Notes under the pieces: generated by a model
Told to the model about the DNA's origin: nothing
Database searches by the model: none
Seen by the model: only the letters and a program-made list of their open reading frames with translations
Origin: Uranotaenia lowii
Lineage: Eukaryota; Arthropoda; Insecta; Diptera; Culicidae
DNA length: 64,000 bases
Assembly: GCF_029784155.1 (NCBI RefSeq)
Contig: NC_073692.1
Location: forward strand, 19,036,126 to 19,100,125
Reading direction: 5' to 3'
Shown: in pieces, positions 1 through 13,068 of the stretch
Layout: every line of letters starts with the position of its first letter
Numbering within the stretch: position 1 is the first letter of the stretch
Translations under genes and position numbers: made by a program

Positions 1-3000
1 TTTGTCATTTTTGTCATTTTTTGTCATTTTTGTCATTTTTGTCATTTTTGTCATTTTTGTCATTTTTGTCATTTTTGTCATTTTGTCATTTTTGTCATTT
101 TTGTCATTTGTCATTTTGTCATTTTTGTCATTTTTGTCATTTTTGTCATTTTTGTCATTTTTGTCATTTTTGTCATTTTGTCATTTTTGTCATTTTTGTC
201 ATTTTTGTCATTTTTGTCATTTTTGTCATTTTTGTCATTTTGTCATTTTTGTCATTTTTGTCATTTTTGTCATTTTTGTCATTTTTGTCATTTTTGTCAT
301 TTTTGTCATTTTGTCATTTTTGTCATTTTTGTCATTTTTGTCATTTTTGTCATTTTTGTCATTTTTGTCATTTTTGTCATTTTTGTCATTTTTGTCATTT
401 TGTCATTTTTGTCATTTTTGTCATTTTTGTCATTTTTGTCATTTTTGTCATTTTTGTCATTTTTGTCATTTTTGTCATTTTTGTCATTTTTGTCATTTTT
501 GTCATTTTTGTCATTTTTGTCATTTTTGTCATTTTTGTCATTTTTGTCATTTTGTCATTTTTGTCATTTTTGTCATTTTTGTCATTTTTGTCATTTTTTG
601 TCATTTTTGTCATTTTTGTCATTTTTGTCATTTTTGTCATTTTTGTCATTTTTGTCATTTTTGTCATTTTTGTCATTTTTGTCATTTTTGTCATTTTTGT
701 CATTTTTGTCATTTTGTCATTTTTGTCATTTTTGTCATTTTTGTCATTTTTGTCATTTTTGTCATTTTTGTCATTTTTGTCATTTTTGTCATTTTTGTCA
801 TTTTTGTCATTTTTGTCATTTTTGTCATTTTTGTCATTTTTGTCATTTTTGTCATTTTTGTCATTTTTGTCATTTTTGTCATTTTTGTCATTTTTGTCAT
901 TTTTGTCATTTTGTCATTTTTGTCATTTTTTGTCATTTTTGTCATTTTTGTCATTTTTGTCATTTTTGTCATTTTTGTCATTTTTGTCATTTTTGTCATT
1001 TTTGTCATTTTTGTCATTTTTGTCATTTTTGTCATTTTTGTCATTTTTGTCATTTTTGTCATTTTTGTCATTTTTGTCATTTTTGTCATTTTTGTCATTT
1101 TTGTCATTTGTTTTTGTCATTTTTGTCATTTTGTCATTTTTGTCATTTTTGTCATTTTTGTCATTTTTGTCATTTTTGTCATTTTTGTCATTTTTGTCAT
1201 TTTTGTCATTTTTGTCATTTTTGTCATTTTTGTCATTTTTGTCATTTTTTGTCATTTTTGTCTTTTTGTCATTTTTGTCATTTTTGTCATTTTTGTCATT
1301 TTGTCATTTTGTCATTTTTGTCATTTTTGTCATTTTTGTCATTTTTGTCATTTTTGTCATTTTTGTCATTTTTGTCATTTTGTCATTTTTGTCATTTTTG
1401 TCATTTTTGTCATTTTTGTCATTTTTGTCATTTTTGTCATTTTTGTCATTTTTGTCATTTTTGTCATTTTTGTCATTTTTGTCATTTTTGTCATTTTTGT
1501 CATTTTTGTCATTTTTGTCATTTTTGTCATTTTTGTCATTTTTGTCATTTTTGTCATTTTTGTCATTTTTGTCATTTTTGTCATTTTTGTCATTTTTGTC
1601 ATTTTTGTCATTTTGTCATTTTTGTCATTTTTGTCATTTTTGTCATTTTTGTCATTTTTGTCATTTTTGTCATTTTTGTCATTTTTGTCATTTTTGTCAT
1701 TTTTGTCATTTTTGTCATTTTTGTCATTTTTGTCATTTTTGTCATTTTTGTCATTTTTGTCATTTTTGTCATTTTTGTCATTTTGTCATTTTTGTCATTT
1801 TTGTCATTTTTGTCATTTTTGTCATTTTTGTCATTTTTGTCATTTTTGTCATTTTTGTCATTTTTGTCATTTTTGTCATTTTTGTCATTTTTGTCATTTT
1901 TGTCATTTTGTCATTTTTGTCATTTTTGTCATTTTTGTCATTTTTGTCATTTTTGTCATTTTTGTCATTTTTGTCATTTTTGTCATTTTTGTCATTTTTG
2001 TCCATTTTTGTCATTTTTGTCATTTTTGTCATTTTTGTCATTTTTGTCATTTTTTGTCATTTTTGTCATTTTTGTCATTTTTGTCATTTTTGTCATTTTT
2101 GTCATTTTTGTCATTTTTGTCATTTTTGTCATTTTTGTCATTTTGTCATTTTTGTCATTTTTGTCATTTTTGTCATTTTTGTCATTTTGTCATTTTGTCA
2201 TTTTTGTCATTTTTGTCATTTTTGTCATTTTTGTCATTTTTGTCATTTTGTCATTTTTGTCATTTTTGTCATTTTTGTCATTTTTGTCATTTTTGTCATT
2301 TTTGTCATTTTTGTCATTTTTGTCATTTTTGTCATTTTTGTCATTTTTGTCATTTTTGTCATTTTGTCATTTTTGTCATTTTTGTCATTTTTGTCATTTT
2401 TGTCATTTTGTCATTTTTGTCATTTTTGTCATTTTTGTCATTTTTGTCATTTTGTCATTTTTGTCATTTTTTGTCATTTTTGTCATTTTGTCATTTTTGT
2501 CATTTTTGTCATTTTTGTCATTTTTGTCATTTTTGTCATTTTGTCATTTTTGTCATTTTTGTCATTTTTGTCATTTTTGTCATTTTTGTCATTTTTGTCA
2601 TTTTGTCATTTTTGTCATTTTTGTCATTTTTGTCATTTTTGTCATTTTTGTCATTTTTGTCATTTTTTGTCATTTTTGTCATTTTTGTCATTTTTGTCAT
2701 TTTTCATTTTTGTCATTTTTGTCATTTTTGTCATTTTTGTCATTTTGTCATTTTTGTCATTTTTGTCATTTTTGTCATTTTTGTCATTTTTTGTCATTTT
2801 TTGTCATTTTTGTCATTTTTGTCATTTTTGTCATTTTTGTCATTTTGTCATTTTTGTCATTTTTTGTCATTTTTGTCATTTTTTGTCATTTTTGTCATTT
2901 TTTGTCATTTTTGTCATTTTTGTCATTTTTTGTCATTTTTGTCATTTTTTGTCATTTTTGTCATTTTTGTCATTTTTGTCATTTTTGTCATTTTTGTCAT

Positions 3001-4421
3001 TTTGTCATTTTTGTCATTTTTGTCATTTTTGTCATTTTTGTCATTTTGTCATTTTTGTCATTTTTGTCATTTTTGTCATTTTTGTCATTTTGTCATTTTT
3101 GTCATTTTTGTCATTTTTGTCATTTTTGTCATTTTTGTCATTTTTGTCATTTTTTGTCATTTTTGTCATTTTTTGTCATTTTTGTCATTTTTGTCATTTT
3201 GTCATTTTTTGTCATTTTTGTCATTTTTGTCATTTTTGTCATTTTTGTCATTTTTGTCATTTTTGTCATTTTTGTCATTTTTGTCATTTTTGTCATTTTT
3301 GTCATTTTTGTCATTTTTGTCATTTTTGTCATTTTTGTCATTTTTGTCATTTTTGTCATTTTGTCATTTTTGTCATTTTTGTCATTTTTGTCAGTTTTTG
3401 TCATTTTTTGTCATTTTTGTCATTTTTGTCATTTTGTCATTTTGTCATTTTGTCATTTTTGTCATTTTTGTCATTTTTGTCATTTTTGTCATTTTTGTCA
3501 TTGTTTGTCATTTTTGTCATTTTTGTCATTTTTGTCATTTTTTGTCATTTTTGTCATTTTTGTCATTTTTGTCATTTTTGTCATTTTTGTCATTTTTGTC
3601 ATTTTTGTCATTTTTGTCATTTTTGTCATTTTTGTCATTTTTTGTCATTTTTGTCATTTTTGTCATTTTTGTCATTTTTGTCATTTTTGTCATTTTTGTC
3701 ATTTTTGTCATTTTGTCATTTTTGTCATTTTTGTCATTTTTGTCATTTTTGTCATTTTTGTCATTTTTGTCATTTTTGTCATTTTTGTCATTTTTGTCAT
3801 TTTTGTCATTTTTGTCATTTTTGTCATTTTTGTCATTTTGTCATTTTTGTCATTTTTGTCATTTTTGTCATTTTTGTCATTTTTGTCATTTTTGTCATTT
3901 TTGTCATTTTTGTCATTTTTGTCATTTTTGTCATTTTTGTCATTTTTTGTCATTTTTGTCATTTTTGTCATTTTTGTCATTTTTGTCATTTTTGTCATTT
4001 TTGTCATTTTTGTCATTTTTGTCATTTTTGTCATTTTTTGTCATTTTTTGTCATTTTTGTCATTTTTGTCATTTTTGTCATTTTTGTCATTTTTGTGTCA
4101 TTTTTGTCATTTTTGTCATTTTTGTCATTTTTGTCATTTTTGTCATTTTTGTCATTTTTGTCATTTTTGTCATTTTTGTCATTTTTGTCATTTTTGTCAT
4201 TTTGTCATTTTTGTCATTTTTGTCATTTTTGTCATTTTTGTCATTTTTGTCATTTTTGTCATTTTTGTCATTTTTGTCATTTTTGTCATTTTGTCATTTT
4301 TGTCATTTTTGTCATTTTGTCATTTTTGTCATTTTTGTCATTTTTTGTCATTTTATTGCCATTTTTGTCATTTTTGTCATTTTTGTCATTTTTGTCATTT
4401 TTGTCATTTTTGTCATTTTTA
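1..4421 (+). repeat. 9-bp satellite array, unit TTTTTGTCA
   Basis: The whole stretch is a head-to-tail array of TTTTTGTCA, close to 490 units. It starts before the window and runs into an assembly gap. The main variation is in the T run: 8-bp units (four T) and 10-bp units (six T) are scattered among 9-bp units. Rare base changes occur near 1110, 1262, 2001, 3393, 3503 and 4096. Because the unit is nine bases and contains no stop on this strand, all three forward frames stay open for thousands of bases and translate as FVI, FLS or FCH repeats; these are not genes. T-run differences could be true slippage or homopolymer sequencing error. Confidence 0.97.
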
Positions 4422-4921
4422 NNNNNNNNNNNNNNNNNNNNNNNNNNNNNNNNNNNNNNNNNNNNNNNNNNNNNNNNNNNNNNNNNNNNNNNNNNNNNNN
4501 NNNNNNNNNNNNNNNNNNNNNNNNNNNNNNNNNNNNNNNNNNNNNNNNNNNNNNNNNNNNNNNNNNNNNNNNNNNNNNNNNNNNNNNNNNNNNNNNNNNN
4601 NNNNNNNNNNNNNNNNNNNNNNNNNNNNNNNNNNNNNNNNNNNNNNNNNNNNNNNNNNNNNNNNNNNNNNNNNNNNNNNNNNNNNNNNNNNNNNNNNNNN
4701 NNNNNNNNNNNNNNNNNNNNNNNNNNNNNNNNNNNNNNNNNNNNNNNNNNNNNNNNNNNNNNNNNNNNNNNNNNNNNNNNNNNNNNNNNNNNNNNNNNNN
4801 NNNNNNNNNNNNNNNNNNNNNNNNNNNNNNNNNNNNNNNNNNNNNNNNNNNNNNNNNNNNNNNNNNNNNNNNNNNNNNNNNNNNNNNNNNNNNNNNNNNN
4901 NNNNNNNNNNNNNNNNNNNNN
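4422..4921. other. Assembly gap, 500 N
   Basis: Exactly 500 N separate the satellite from unique sequence. The round length suggests a scaffolding placeholder, so the true gap size is unknown. Confidence 0.97.
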
Positions 4922-7560
4922 AAATCCCATACAAACTTCAGGCTCGTTGAGCGACCCCTTCCCGTGATCCGATCTGGCCCAAATTTGGCATGAGATCTTG
5001 TACTAGGCCTAGGATCAATTTTAGCCTGCAGCGCATAACTTTTTCAAAAGTCGGGTCATTTGGGGCACTCTAATGTACATACTTTGATTGAAATATAGCT
5101 GATTGAAGCTTTGCTGCATGCAATATCAATTTTTTTCTCTATTTAACTTTTTAATTTAAATTGTTTTACTCTTCAATATATAATCAACTATGATAAAAAA
5201 TAAACCTACAAAATATTATTTAAATGGAACTATGCAAATTCAGAAATCATTCATGCAGTTTATTGGTCATAAAACTGATCAATTAATTGTTGAACAAATA
5301 TGAATAATTATAAGTTGAGAAAAAAATTTTATAAGACATGTTGAAAAATAAAATTCAATATAGATATTACTCACGGATATTGTGCACTACCCGAAGATAC
5401 GAATACCAAAATGAAGAATCATTATTTATTTGGATGCTTATCATATTGAAAGTGTTATGTTATATTTTATTATTATAACCCATTTTTACTTTATCTTTCC
5501 TACACACATATTCGTAAATTCGTATCTTGAACTCCATTTGTATTAATTCAATGAATAAAGCGTTTTGCAAAGACTTAACGTGCTGAACGTACATTTATCT
5601 TTGCTCTTAAGCATATCAGATACAGAAAGATTGTATAGAAAGCTTAAATAACCTATGGGAAAATCGACTTTTAGCTTCAACAATCTTTAATTCGTTCTTC
5701 CTTTATCATGTCGTACAATCTAAAAAAATCAATCGTTCTTGAATAAGACTTCAGATATGACGTTTTATGAGGCATGCAAATTGTTAGTTTTGAGAAAACA
5801 CGTTTCAGATTTTACGTACTGCGCGCTTTTGCAAATATGTTTCAAAAAATTGTAGTTTTTGTTTGATGGGAAGAGTATGAAGATAACAATTTGAATATCA
5901 ACAACTTGCTCTGCAACACTGCAAAATGTTCACTAAAGAGATCGACACATTGTTAAAAAGCTTTTTTGATTATGACTCCATGATCTAAACGTATTTATTT
6001 GAAGATTTGTGTTGAACTCACTGAAATTTTAAATGTTTTAACAATCAAGCCGTACTATATATAATATTTGTCGAAAAATCCCGGGAGTGAAAACTAGATT
6101 CCGAAACGTGAATTCCCAAGTTTTTTGAATTCCGGGATTTCCCACCGGTGAATTCCCGGGATGAACATTCTACCTAAAAGTGAGTTGTGAGTTTAAAAAT
6201 ATTAAGTTAAGACACTGAAAACAAACCAATATTTTACACTCTAATTTTTAGGTTCATGCCTGAAATATTGTACCTCGCGTAACTTTTGATTCCATCTATA
6301 GAACTTTTCAAAACTTCAGACATGCTAGTTTTATATTTCTACAATCACTCTGCAAAATTTCAAAAAAAAAATGTAGCGTAGTTTCTGAGATTTTGTAGTT
6401 TGAATGGTAAAAGTCCAAACGTCCGGTTTTCGTAGAATTACTGTATCTCAGGCCATACAAACTCCAGAAAGCATAAATTTTGTGGAATAATAGTGTGATA
6501 GTTGATCTATGTAATGCAGAAAATTTGATGCGCGTGCTTCAATTTCTATACAATTATGAACGGTATTGTAGTTTAAGGGTGGTCCAAAATATTAGGTCCC
6601 AAGGGTGGTTAACCAAGAAACATACTGGTCAAAAATACCGACCAGAGTTATTATCGAATAAACGAATTTTTAGGCTTAAATTTCGTTGCATTGCAACAAA
6701 CGACGATATGTTTCGATAGAAAAAGCCTTGATCTTTGTAATGAATGGATAGAATAGTAAAAAATTGAAACATATAATTTTTTATTTCAAGAAATAGCATC
6801 GCCACTTCCCAAAGCGGTTCAAAATTGGTCCGTTACGTACCTTTTATACCGAATTGTATGACACTGTTCGGATTATGAGTAGGTTTTACGTTGAGTTTCT
6901 GTCATATTGTGTCACATTTTAGATTGCATGAGGACTTTCCCTAACAATTATTTTAAAGAGAGAGGAAGTCATTGTTGGTCCTGAAAACCATCATGTAGGT
7001 ACTTAATGTTTTAATTTATTTTTTAAATTTACAATTCATGTTTAACGCTGTTCAACCACTTCTTGTTTCTTTTTGTGTTCTGTATAGAAGATGCATTCAA
7101 TTGGATGAGTTTCTAATTTCGTTCGGCGACCGTTATTCAGTCTATATAGAACTTGGAAAGCACTCATTTAAATTTTTACGGAACTTTTGATTGCTTGGGT
7201 TGCATTTAATCAAAGAATCGGTCAAAGTGGTATAATTCGATACAGGATTGGGAAGTTTTTAGATAATTATTGGAGAATGATAAAATCATTATATTGTTGA
7301 TTTTCCCAATACTGAGCTTTCCGTCGCCAAGTGAATGTATTCAACGAGAAAATGAACGTTGGATACTCTACATAAACAGCGTGCTCTGAGTGAGCTGGAG
7401 TCTACTAACCGGAGAAGTAAAACCTAAACACGTTCCTCCTTTGAAAAAAAATCGTTAAAGCTCTGGGATGCAAGCAAGCAAGGTAGATATGTAGGTAACG
7501 TAAGTCTCTCTCCGGCTCCGGGACATTCATAGCTTAGTTTCTCCGTCAACTTATTTCGTC
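4922..7560. other. Non-coding AT-rich sequence, no gene seen
   Basis: I see no convincing coding exon or RNA gene. The first 170 bases are relatively GC-rich. A short cluster at 6075-6165 repeats CCCGGG-like motifs (TCCCGGGAG, TCCGGGATTTCCC, TTCCCGGGA) in both orientations and looks like the relic of a small palindromic repeat. The rest is AT-rich with short frames lacking coding character. Confidence 0.6.
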
Positions 7561-7599
7561 TTTCGTCGTTCGGAAGAAATTGTTGTTGGTATTCATTTC

Positions 7600-7633
7600 T
7601 CAGTCTTACCGAAAGCACCGTCGCCAGCGGACA
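7600..7633 (+). promoter_or_regulatory. Candidate TATA-less core promoter, Inr plus DPE
   Basis: TCAGTC at 7600-7605 matches the arthropod initiator TCAKTY, which puts +1 at A7602. GGACA occupies 7629-7633, exactly +28 to +32, and fits the downstream promoter element RGWYV. No TATA box is seen near -30, as is usual for Inr/DPE promoters. The following sequence is richer in GC and carries a splice donor and acceptor. Both the motifs and their exact spacing are seen in the sequence; promoter activity is inferred. Confidence 0.45.
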
Positions 7634-7846
7634 CAGAAAAATCTACTTTACGCGAGTGAGGCGTACGTACGCGCGCGAAAAATATTCCACTTATTTTACC
7701 TGCCCGTGCGTGCCGTCGTCGTTGCTGTTCCATTGCAATTGAAAGTGTTTTGTGTCTGTGTGTTTCGTTTGGAGCGGATGTAACCCCGAGTGCAATCTGA
7801 AGATTTTATAATTATAGGGTGATTTTTTTTACTGTTTTTAACGAAC
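7602..7846 (+). other. Candidate first non-coding exon (5' UTR)
   Basis: This runs from the predicted start at 7602 to a perfect GTAAGT donor at 7847-7852. It holds no long frame that begins with ATG and looks coding. GC content is higher than the flanks and CGTCG-type words are frequent, as in insect 5' UTRs. The exon end, AAC before GTAAGT, is not the ideal CAG or AAG. The gene it would belong to is not identifiable; it could be an alternative upstream exon of the gene that has a coding exon at 37352. Confidence 0.3.
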
Positions 7847-8260
7847 GTAAGTTTTGTTACCTTCAAGCATCATCATTGTTCTGCGATGATCTTCTACTGA
7901 GATGTCCTGACATTTGCCGTGTATTTAGAACCAGTGACATTGAACGTGGGGCTTCATGAGCGCCTTTTCGTCGTGCGGCTCCAAGTTGAGGGGGAGTGTT
8001 TTGCGTGGCAAAAATGCTGTTGGCGATGGTCCTCTGAGCCCAGGCTTAGGTTGGAATCATCGAAAAGTTCATGCTACGATTGGAATCGAGCGAAAAGCCG
8101 TCTTTCTGTTGGTGTGAATCGCACGAAAAAAAAACAGACGGAAAACAATCATCTTCTCTGCTGCGATTGTCGGCATCGACAACAGCTGCTGTGATTGAGA
8201 TTTGGAATCTCGAAGATATAAATCCATGCGGGGAAGAATTCGCTTAGAAAGTTGGTGTTT

Positions 8261-8674
8261 TTTTCTCTAACATTTTTTTTCAGTGGACTATCGAATTGTG
8301 AAGCTCAAGAGGAGTGTATTACGATATGAAATCCCACTCACAATCGTGTTACAGCTGAATTGAAAATTATAAAATGTTTATCGAAAATAGTCAGGTGCTC
8401 AAATTAACGGAAATATATTAAAGTTCCACCTAACAGTAGTCAGCATATCCAAACGTTCGGAATAAGTGGCCTGAAATAGTTCGGATATCGAACCTTCTCA
8501 AGACCATGTGGTGCCAGCTCTCGGATTAACGTTTTACAAAGGAATGACACGAACGAGAAGTGTCTACTAACGCTAGAAAATTACGCCGAAAGCTATCGCC
8601 CCGCGAGTGGAAGCTGGGACGCCGCAAAGAAGCAAAAGACAACCGACACAGAAGAAACAGAAGAAGAAATAATG
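8261..8674 (+). other. Candidate 3' splice site and second 5' UTR exon
   Basis: A branch-point-like CTAAC (8267-8271) lies inside a pyrimidine-rich stretch and is followed by AG at 8282-8283. This gives a short intron of 437 bases from the donor at 7847. The proposed exon from 8284 could end at 8674, where ATG precedes GTAGGA, a weak donor. If that donor is used, the start codon would sit at the very end of the exon. The acceptor is well formed; the exon end is speculative. Confidence 0.3.
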
Positions 8675-9390
8675 GTAGGAAAATCAATCACTTAATTGAG
8701 ATTTGGTGCTTTACGTTCGGTTCGGTGTTGCCGAGCTTTTTTTTTTCATCAGCAGCAGTGGGAGACTTGAATGACCGAATAGAAGCGAGAGAGACAGAGA
8801 AATACATTGCATTGGGGGATTGAGCGTTTTCGATTCATTTTTTTGCTCCTTCAACTACCCAGTTTCAATGACTTTGCTTGTAATCGAAATAGAAAGGGAT
8901 TAGCTTAATGTTGCTCCATTTAATACCGAAGTGAGGAATTTATAAATCGTGGAAACACAATTAGTTGAACTATTTATTACTGAACAATGACTCTCTGGGT
9001 TGGATCTCGAAATCGTCAGAGTTGTCGCCAAGTCAAATATTTTCTTTAAGAACATATGTATATATTATGCGAAATTCTCAGCATATGAATATTCTTTTTG
9101 TATTGAATCGCTGGTTCGACTGAAGTCCATTCGATGACAGCAAACTTATTCGAATACATTTTAATTATATTAAATTTGGAATAGATTAGAAAAAAATACA
9201 CGATTCAACCCGACGATCTAAAGAAAATTTGGCTTTAATTTATTTTTCTTCGGTTTGGAACTTTGAGTTTTAAAAACATTTTTTGAAATAGGAATATCGA
9301 ATTCTCAATCCCCGTTTCCATTTCTTATTTTCAACCTTTGATCTTGGATAAACAATTTCAAACGTGAGATTTTCTATAAATTTTAGTTTT
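8675..9390. other. Non-coding, no gene seen
   Basis: No exon or repeat could be supported here. Frames are short and many would need non-ATG starts. Confidence 0.5.
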
Positions 9391-9397
9391 TGTGACC

Positions 9398-9760
9398 AAG
9401 GTTGCCGAAATCACAGAAAAATCTGTATAATTATCGAATTGTGAGCAAAATTTCGTCACAGATCACAGAATTTTTAGAATTTTTACAGAATTCACATATT
9501 TTCTTAGTTTTATACAGATTTCCAAAATTAAAAATTTTTATTTCACTTTCGACTTTTTATTTCTGAATCTTATTCATGGAAATATGAAAACAATGTAATG
9601 TATATAAATTTTCTTCTATTAAAACTATAAAAGGTTTCCAATTTGTTAATGTTTTTCATGATTACCCAATTAACTTTCTAAAAATAGCCTCACGGAAAAC
9701 CATCACAGAGTTTTAGGTTTAAATCACAGAATTCGTGATTTTTTTTTTTTTTCAAAAAAC
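9398..9760. repeat. Degenerate interspersed repeat, 'GGTTGCCGAAATCACAG' type
   Basis: The segment begins GGTTGCCGAAATCACAG and is dense in TCACAGA and ATTCTGTGA-like words, ending near TCACAGAATTCGTGA. Related sequence occurs at about 21483-21560 (GGCTGCCGAAAAAAAATCTG) and in diverged form near 29860-30130 (GGTTGCTGAAATTATAG). Recurrence at three places supports a transposon-derived family. No coding capacity or clean ends are seen. Confidence 0.45.
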
Positions 9761-9973
9761 ACGAATTGAACTTCAAGACATTCAACATCATAAACACACT
9801 ATTACACTAGTTTAAGATTTTTTTTTAAATCGTGAACTTCATTGATCGACCCAAATTTTTAATGTAAAATCGGGCGCTGAATCCGAAAATGAAATTCAAA
9901 AAAATATCAGAAGAACAGTTTTTGAGCTATGCTCCGAATATGAAGGTTTGAAAATTCTGAAAAAGTGTTTATA

Positions 9974-12900
9974 GGGTAAGTGTTCCTAATTTGGCATGTG
10001 TACCTAATGTTAACATAATGTCCGATTTTGACTGTTTTTGACGTTATTTTTCACTTATCACAATTATAAAAAAAATGATAATTTAACGGATCATGTGAAC
10101 TTTTATTTTACAAACAAATTAGCTTTCTAACTCACAGGATTTTTCGTAAAATCCGGATTGTTTCAAAGTATGTCCAAATTGAATGGAATTGTTAGCAAAT
10201 TTCTTAAAAAACACCTGTTTATAAATGGAAGATAAAAGCTGAATTTGTCAACCGATTTTTTTGAAATTTTTCGTCGAATTGTTTTTTATTATGATTTAAG
10301 TAATAAGTATGTTAGAACCATGTTTTTTTCGTGTAAAAACTAAAAATAGCATATGTCCACAATTAGGAACACTATTTTCACTGTGCTCCTAATTATGGAC
10401 ATAGTCAAAGTTTTGCAAACTATATCAAAGTCATAGAATATATTTGAAATAAATTTGATTTATTGAATTGTGTTTTAAATTAATTTTCAACGATCTGTTA
10501 AAACAAACTGTTTTGAACTAATAAAACAAGTTTTTTTTATTACTTCAGTGTACCTCAAAGCTAAAAATGTTAAAAAAATATTTTCGCCAGGTTGTAAAGA
10601 ACGCGACAGAGAAGGAAACCATCAAGTTACAGGGAGCTTCTCAACGAGAACAGAATCGAAAGGGAAATTAAAAAACAAAATCTCAATAAAATACGTTGTA
10701 TACCGTCATCTGGGGTATCATACCTGGGGTATAAAAACCTAATGTCCACAGATAATCCTACCGTTTGTACATCGAAAGTTTTAAGGTTTATGGGACATCA
10801 AATTAACGTTGTCAGAAAAATGGTTCCACCAGTTATTTTAAAATTAAAAAAAAAACATGCGATTTTCACCCTACTAAGAAAAAGGGGTAAGTTGCCAAAA
10901 CCCTTTGTTATTAATGAAAAATAAAATAAAATAAAAAGTTTTAACAGTTAAAATTTTTGACATATTTGTGATGTCGTTACGCATGAAGCACGATCTGCAG
11001 TTATTTTTGATTTAGTTAGAATTAAAGTTTAATTTTTTTTTTTCAATAATTTTTTTTTTTTAAAAGAAAGCATAAGGGTGCTGTAAACATTTAGGGATAA
11101 AAAATACTGCAACTAATTTTACATCATGTTCTAGCATATGGGAACAAGATAAAAACTGTGAATCATTGATTTGTATGTCGATGCATTTTAGCCCAGACTG
11201 TTACGGAATTTTAAAAATATTTATTTTTAAAAATTAAATGATTGTCCGAAAAATTTTCTTACACCAACAGTATTGATATAGGATAATAAAATCAATATAA
11301 AGTTTGAAGGTAATATCATTTAGCCAATCCGTCACATTGTGTAAAGTTTTTACGGCATCAAAAATGTGAAAAATTCGATTTATTTGATTTTCTATGAGAA
11401 AAAAAACTGCAAAAAAAAACTATCTCACAATGTGAGAAAATGGCATCATCGTTTTGTTATCATTAAATGAAAATTTTATTACATTATTTTAAAATAAAAG
11501 TTAAATAAGTGTTGTGGTACACAAATGTTGCATCGAACCATGCTGTTGCATGATGGTCTTTTTGACTGTACTTATTTCTGTACCAACACGTGAAAAGGAT
11601 GTATCTCCATATATGGCGAATCGAGTAAAACGCGTTTGAAAAAAAATACAACCGTTTTTTAATCGCTAATTTAAAATCACTTGAAATATTTACTTTTTAT
11701 GAAAGACAAACGATTTTTAGAAGCATCTCCTAAATGTTAGAATAGAGGGATATCAATTTTCATGAAAATACAACGCACTATCGTAGATAGAACCTAGCTC
11801 ACTTAATATTTTGTCTCCCTTGTTTTTACACCCTTTGCTATTTTCTCATTTCTAGCTTTAATTTTAAGCTCGCGTTCATTTGCAACTATGTTTTTATGTT
11901 GAATAAAGTGTTAAATCTTTACCAACACATAAAAAGGATCAATCTCCATATATGGCGTATCGAGAAAAACGCGTTTGAAAAAAATACAACCTATTTTAAA
12001 TCCCTTATTAAAAATCACTTGAAATTTTTGCTTTTTATGAAAGACAAACGATTTTTAGAAGCATTCTCTATGTGTTAGAATAGAGGAATATCAATTTTCA
12101 TGAAAAAACAACGCGCTATCGTAGATAGAACCTTGCTCATGTAATATTTTGTCTAGCCTGTTTATACACCCTTTGCTATTTTCTTATTTTTAGCTTTAGT
12201 TATAAGCTCGCATTCATTTGCAACTATGTTTTTATGTTGAATAAAGAGTCGAATTGATTATTTTGAGTTTGTTTGCGGAGTAGTAGCAAAAAATTGTTCC
12301 GGAGTAAAGGATGTATATCCATGTGATGGCAGTTCTGGTTTCAGAATGTTTATAGATCCTTTACTGAAATTGATTTTTCAATGTAACGGGATATTATTTT
12401 CTCAAAAAAGTTTTATTGCTAAGTAGGGCAACTGTTGGCCTATCATGAGGTGCTGAAAATGATTTTTGTTTACTTTTGGAGATAGATCCTTTTCACGTGT
12501 TGGTACAGATTTGTATCCTTTTCAATGAATTTCCTACTTTTTGAAATAAAATAAATGTATCAAATGGAAAGGTAAAAGTTTGAATTTTAATTAGCTCAAC
12601 ATCCACTACTTTCTTCAAAACTAGCGTAAAAGAATATTGTGTAGGATTTAAATAGTCCTTATTTCTCTATTCATATTCCAAAAACGTTGTAAAATTTATA
12701 AAAAAGTGAGTTTTGAGATTTTTCTCATTAAAGTATTCAAAAAAACAGTCCAGTATGTAAATCAGGAACAAATAGTGTAGTATTGGGTACCCGGATACAT
12801 TTTTCCTCATATGTTAACATTAGGAACACCCATATGTTAATATTAGGAACAATTAGTGCCAAATTAGGAACATCGACACACTTTATAAAACATGATATTT

Positions 12901-13068
12901 TTCGTAAATCAGAGCTTGATATGATTATTTCAAACCAAAACAGAGTTCAGAAAAAAAATTGGAACTTAGTTACCAAAAAATTGTATATCTAAGTATTAAA
13001 GATTCGGCGTTATAATATCAAATCTAAAAACCTCTGACAAAATATAGCGAAATTAGGCTCACTTACCC
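9974..13068. mobile_element. Inserted element with TA target site, TIR GGGTAAGTGTTCC
   Basis: The left end GGGTAAGTGTTCCTAATTT (9974) and right end AATTAGGCTCACTTACCC (to 13068) are imperfect inverted repeats, each flanked by TA. TA target sites point to the Tc1/mariner class, though no transposase frame is visible, so the copy is non-autonomous. Internal motifs such as ATTAGGAACA recur inverted near both ends (10000-10400 and 12820-12870). It interrupts the outer foldback element and is itself interrupted at 11578-12508. Confidence 0.5.
11578..12508. mobile_element. MITE with internal tandem duplication, TIR CTGTACCAACACGTG
   Basis: Inverted ends CTGTACCAACACGTGAAAAG (11578) and CTTTTCACGTGTTGGTACAG (to 12508) match perfectly for 20 bases, and similarity continues into GGAGATA-like sequence. 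The left portion is tandemly duplicated with a period of about 339 bases: the CCAACAC..AAAAGGAT and ATATATGGCG..CGAGxAAAACGCG blocks occur at 11582 and again at 11921. The immediate flanks share only ATTT, so no clear target duplication is claimed. Confidence 0.6.

Noticed and set aside
1..4421. Possible CRISPR array or telomere repeat
   Set aside because: There are no spacers between units, so it is not CRISPR. The unit is not TTAGG and has none of its G-rich pattern, so there is no telomere support.
2..4993. Forward open frames of 1,590-1,663 codons
   Set aside because: They are translations of a 9-bp satellite in its three frames and run through the N gap. The unit contains no stop on this strand, so the frames are artefacts.
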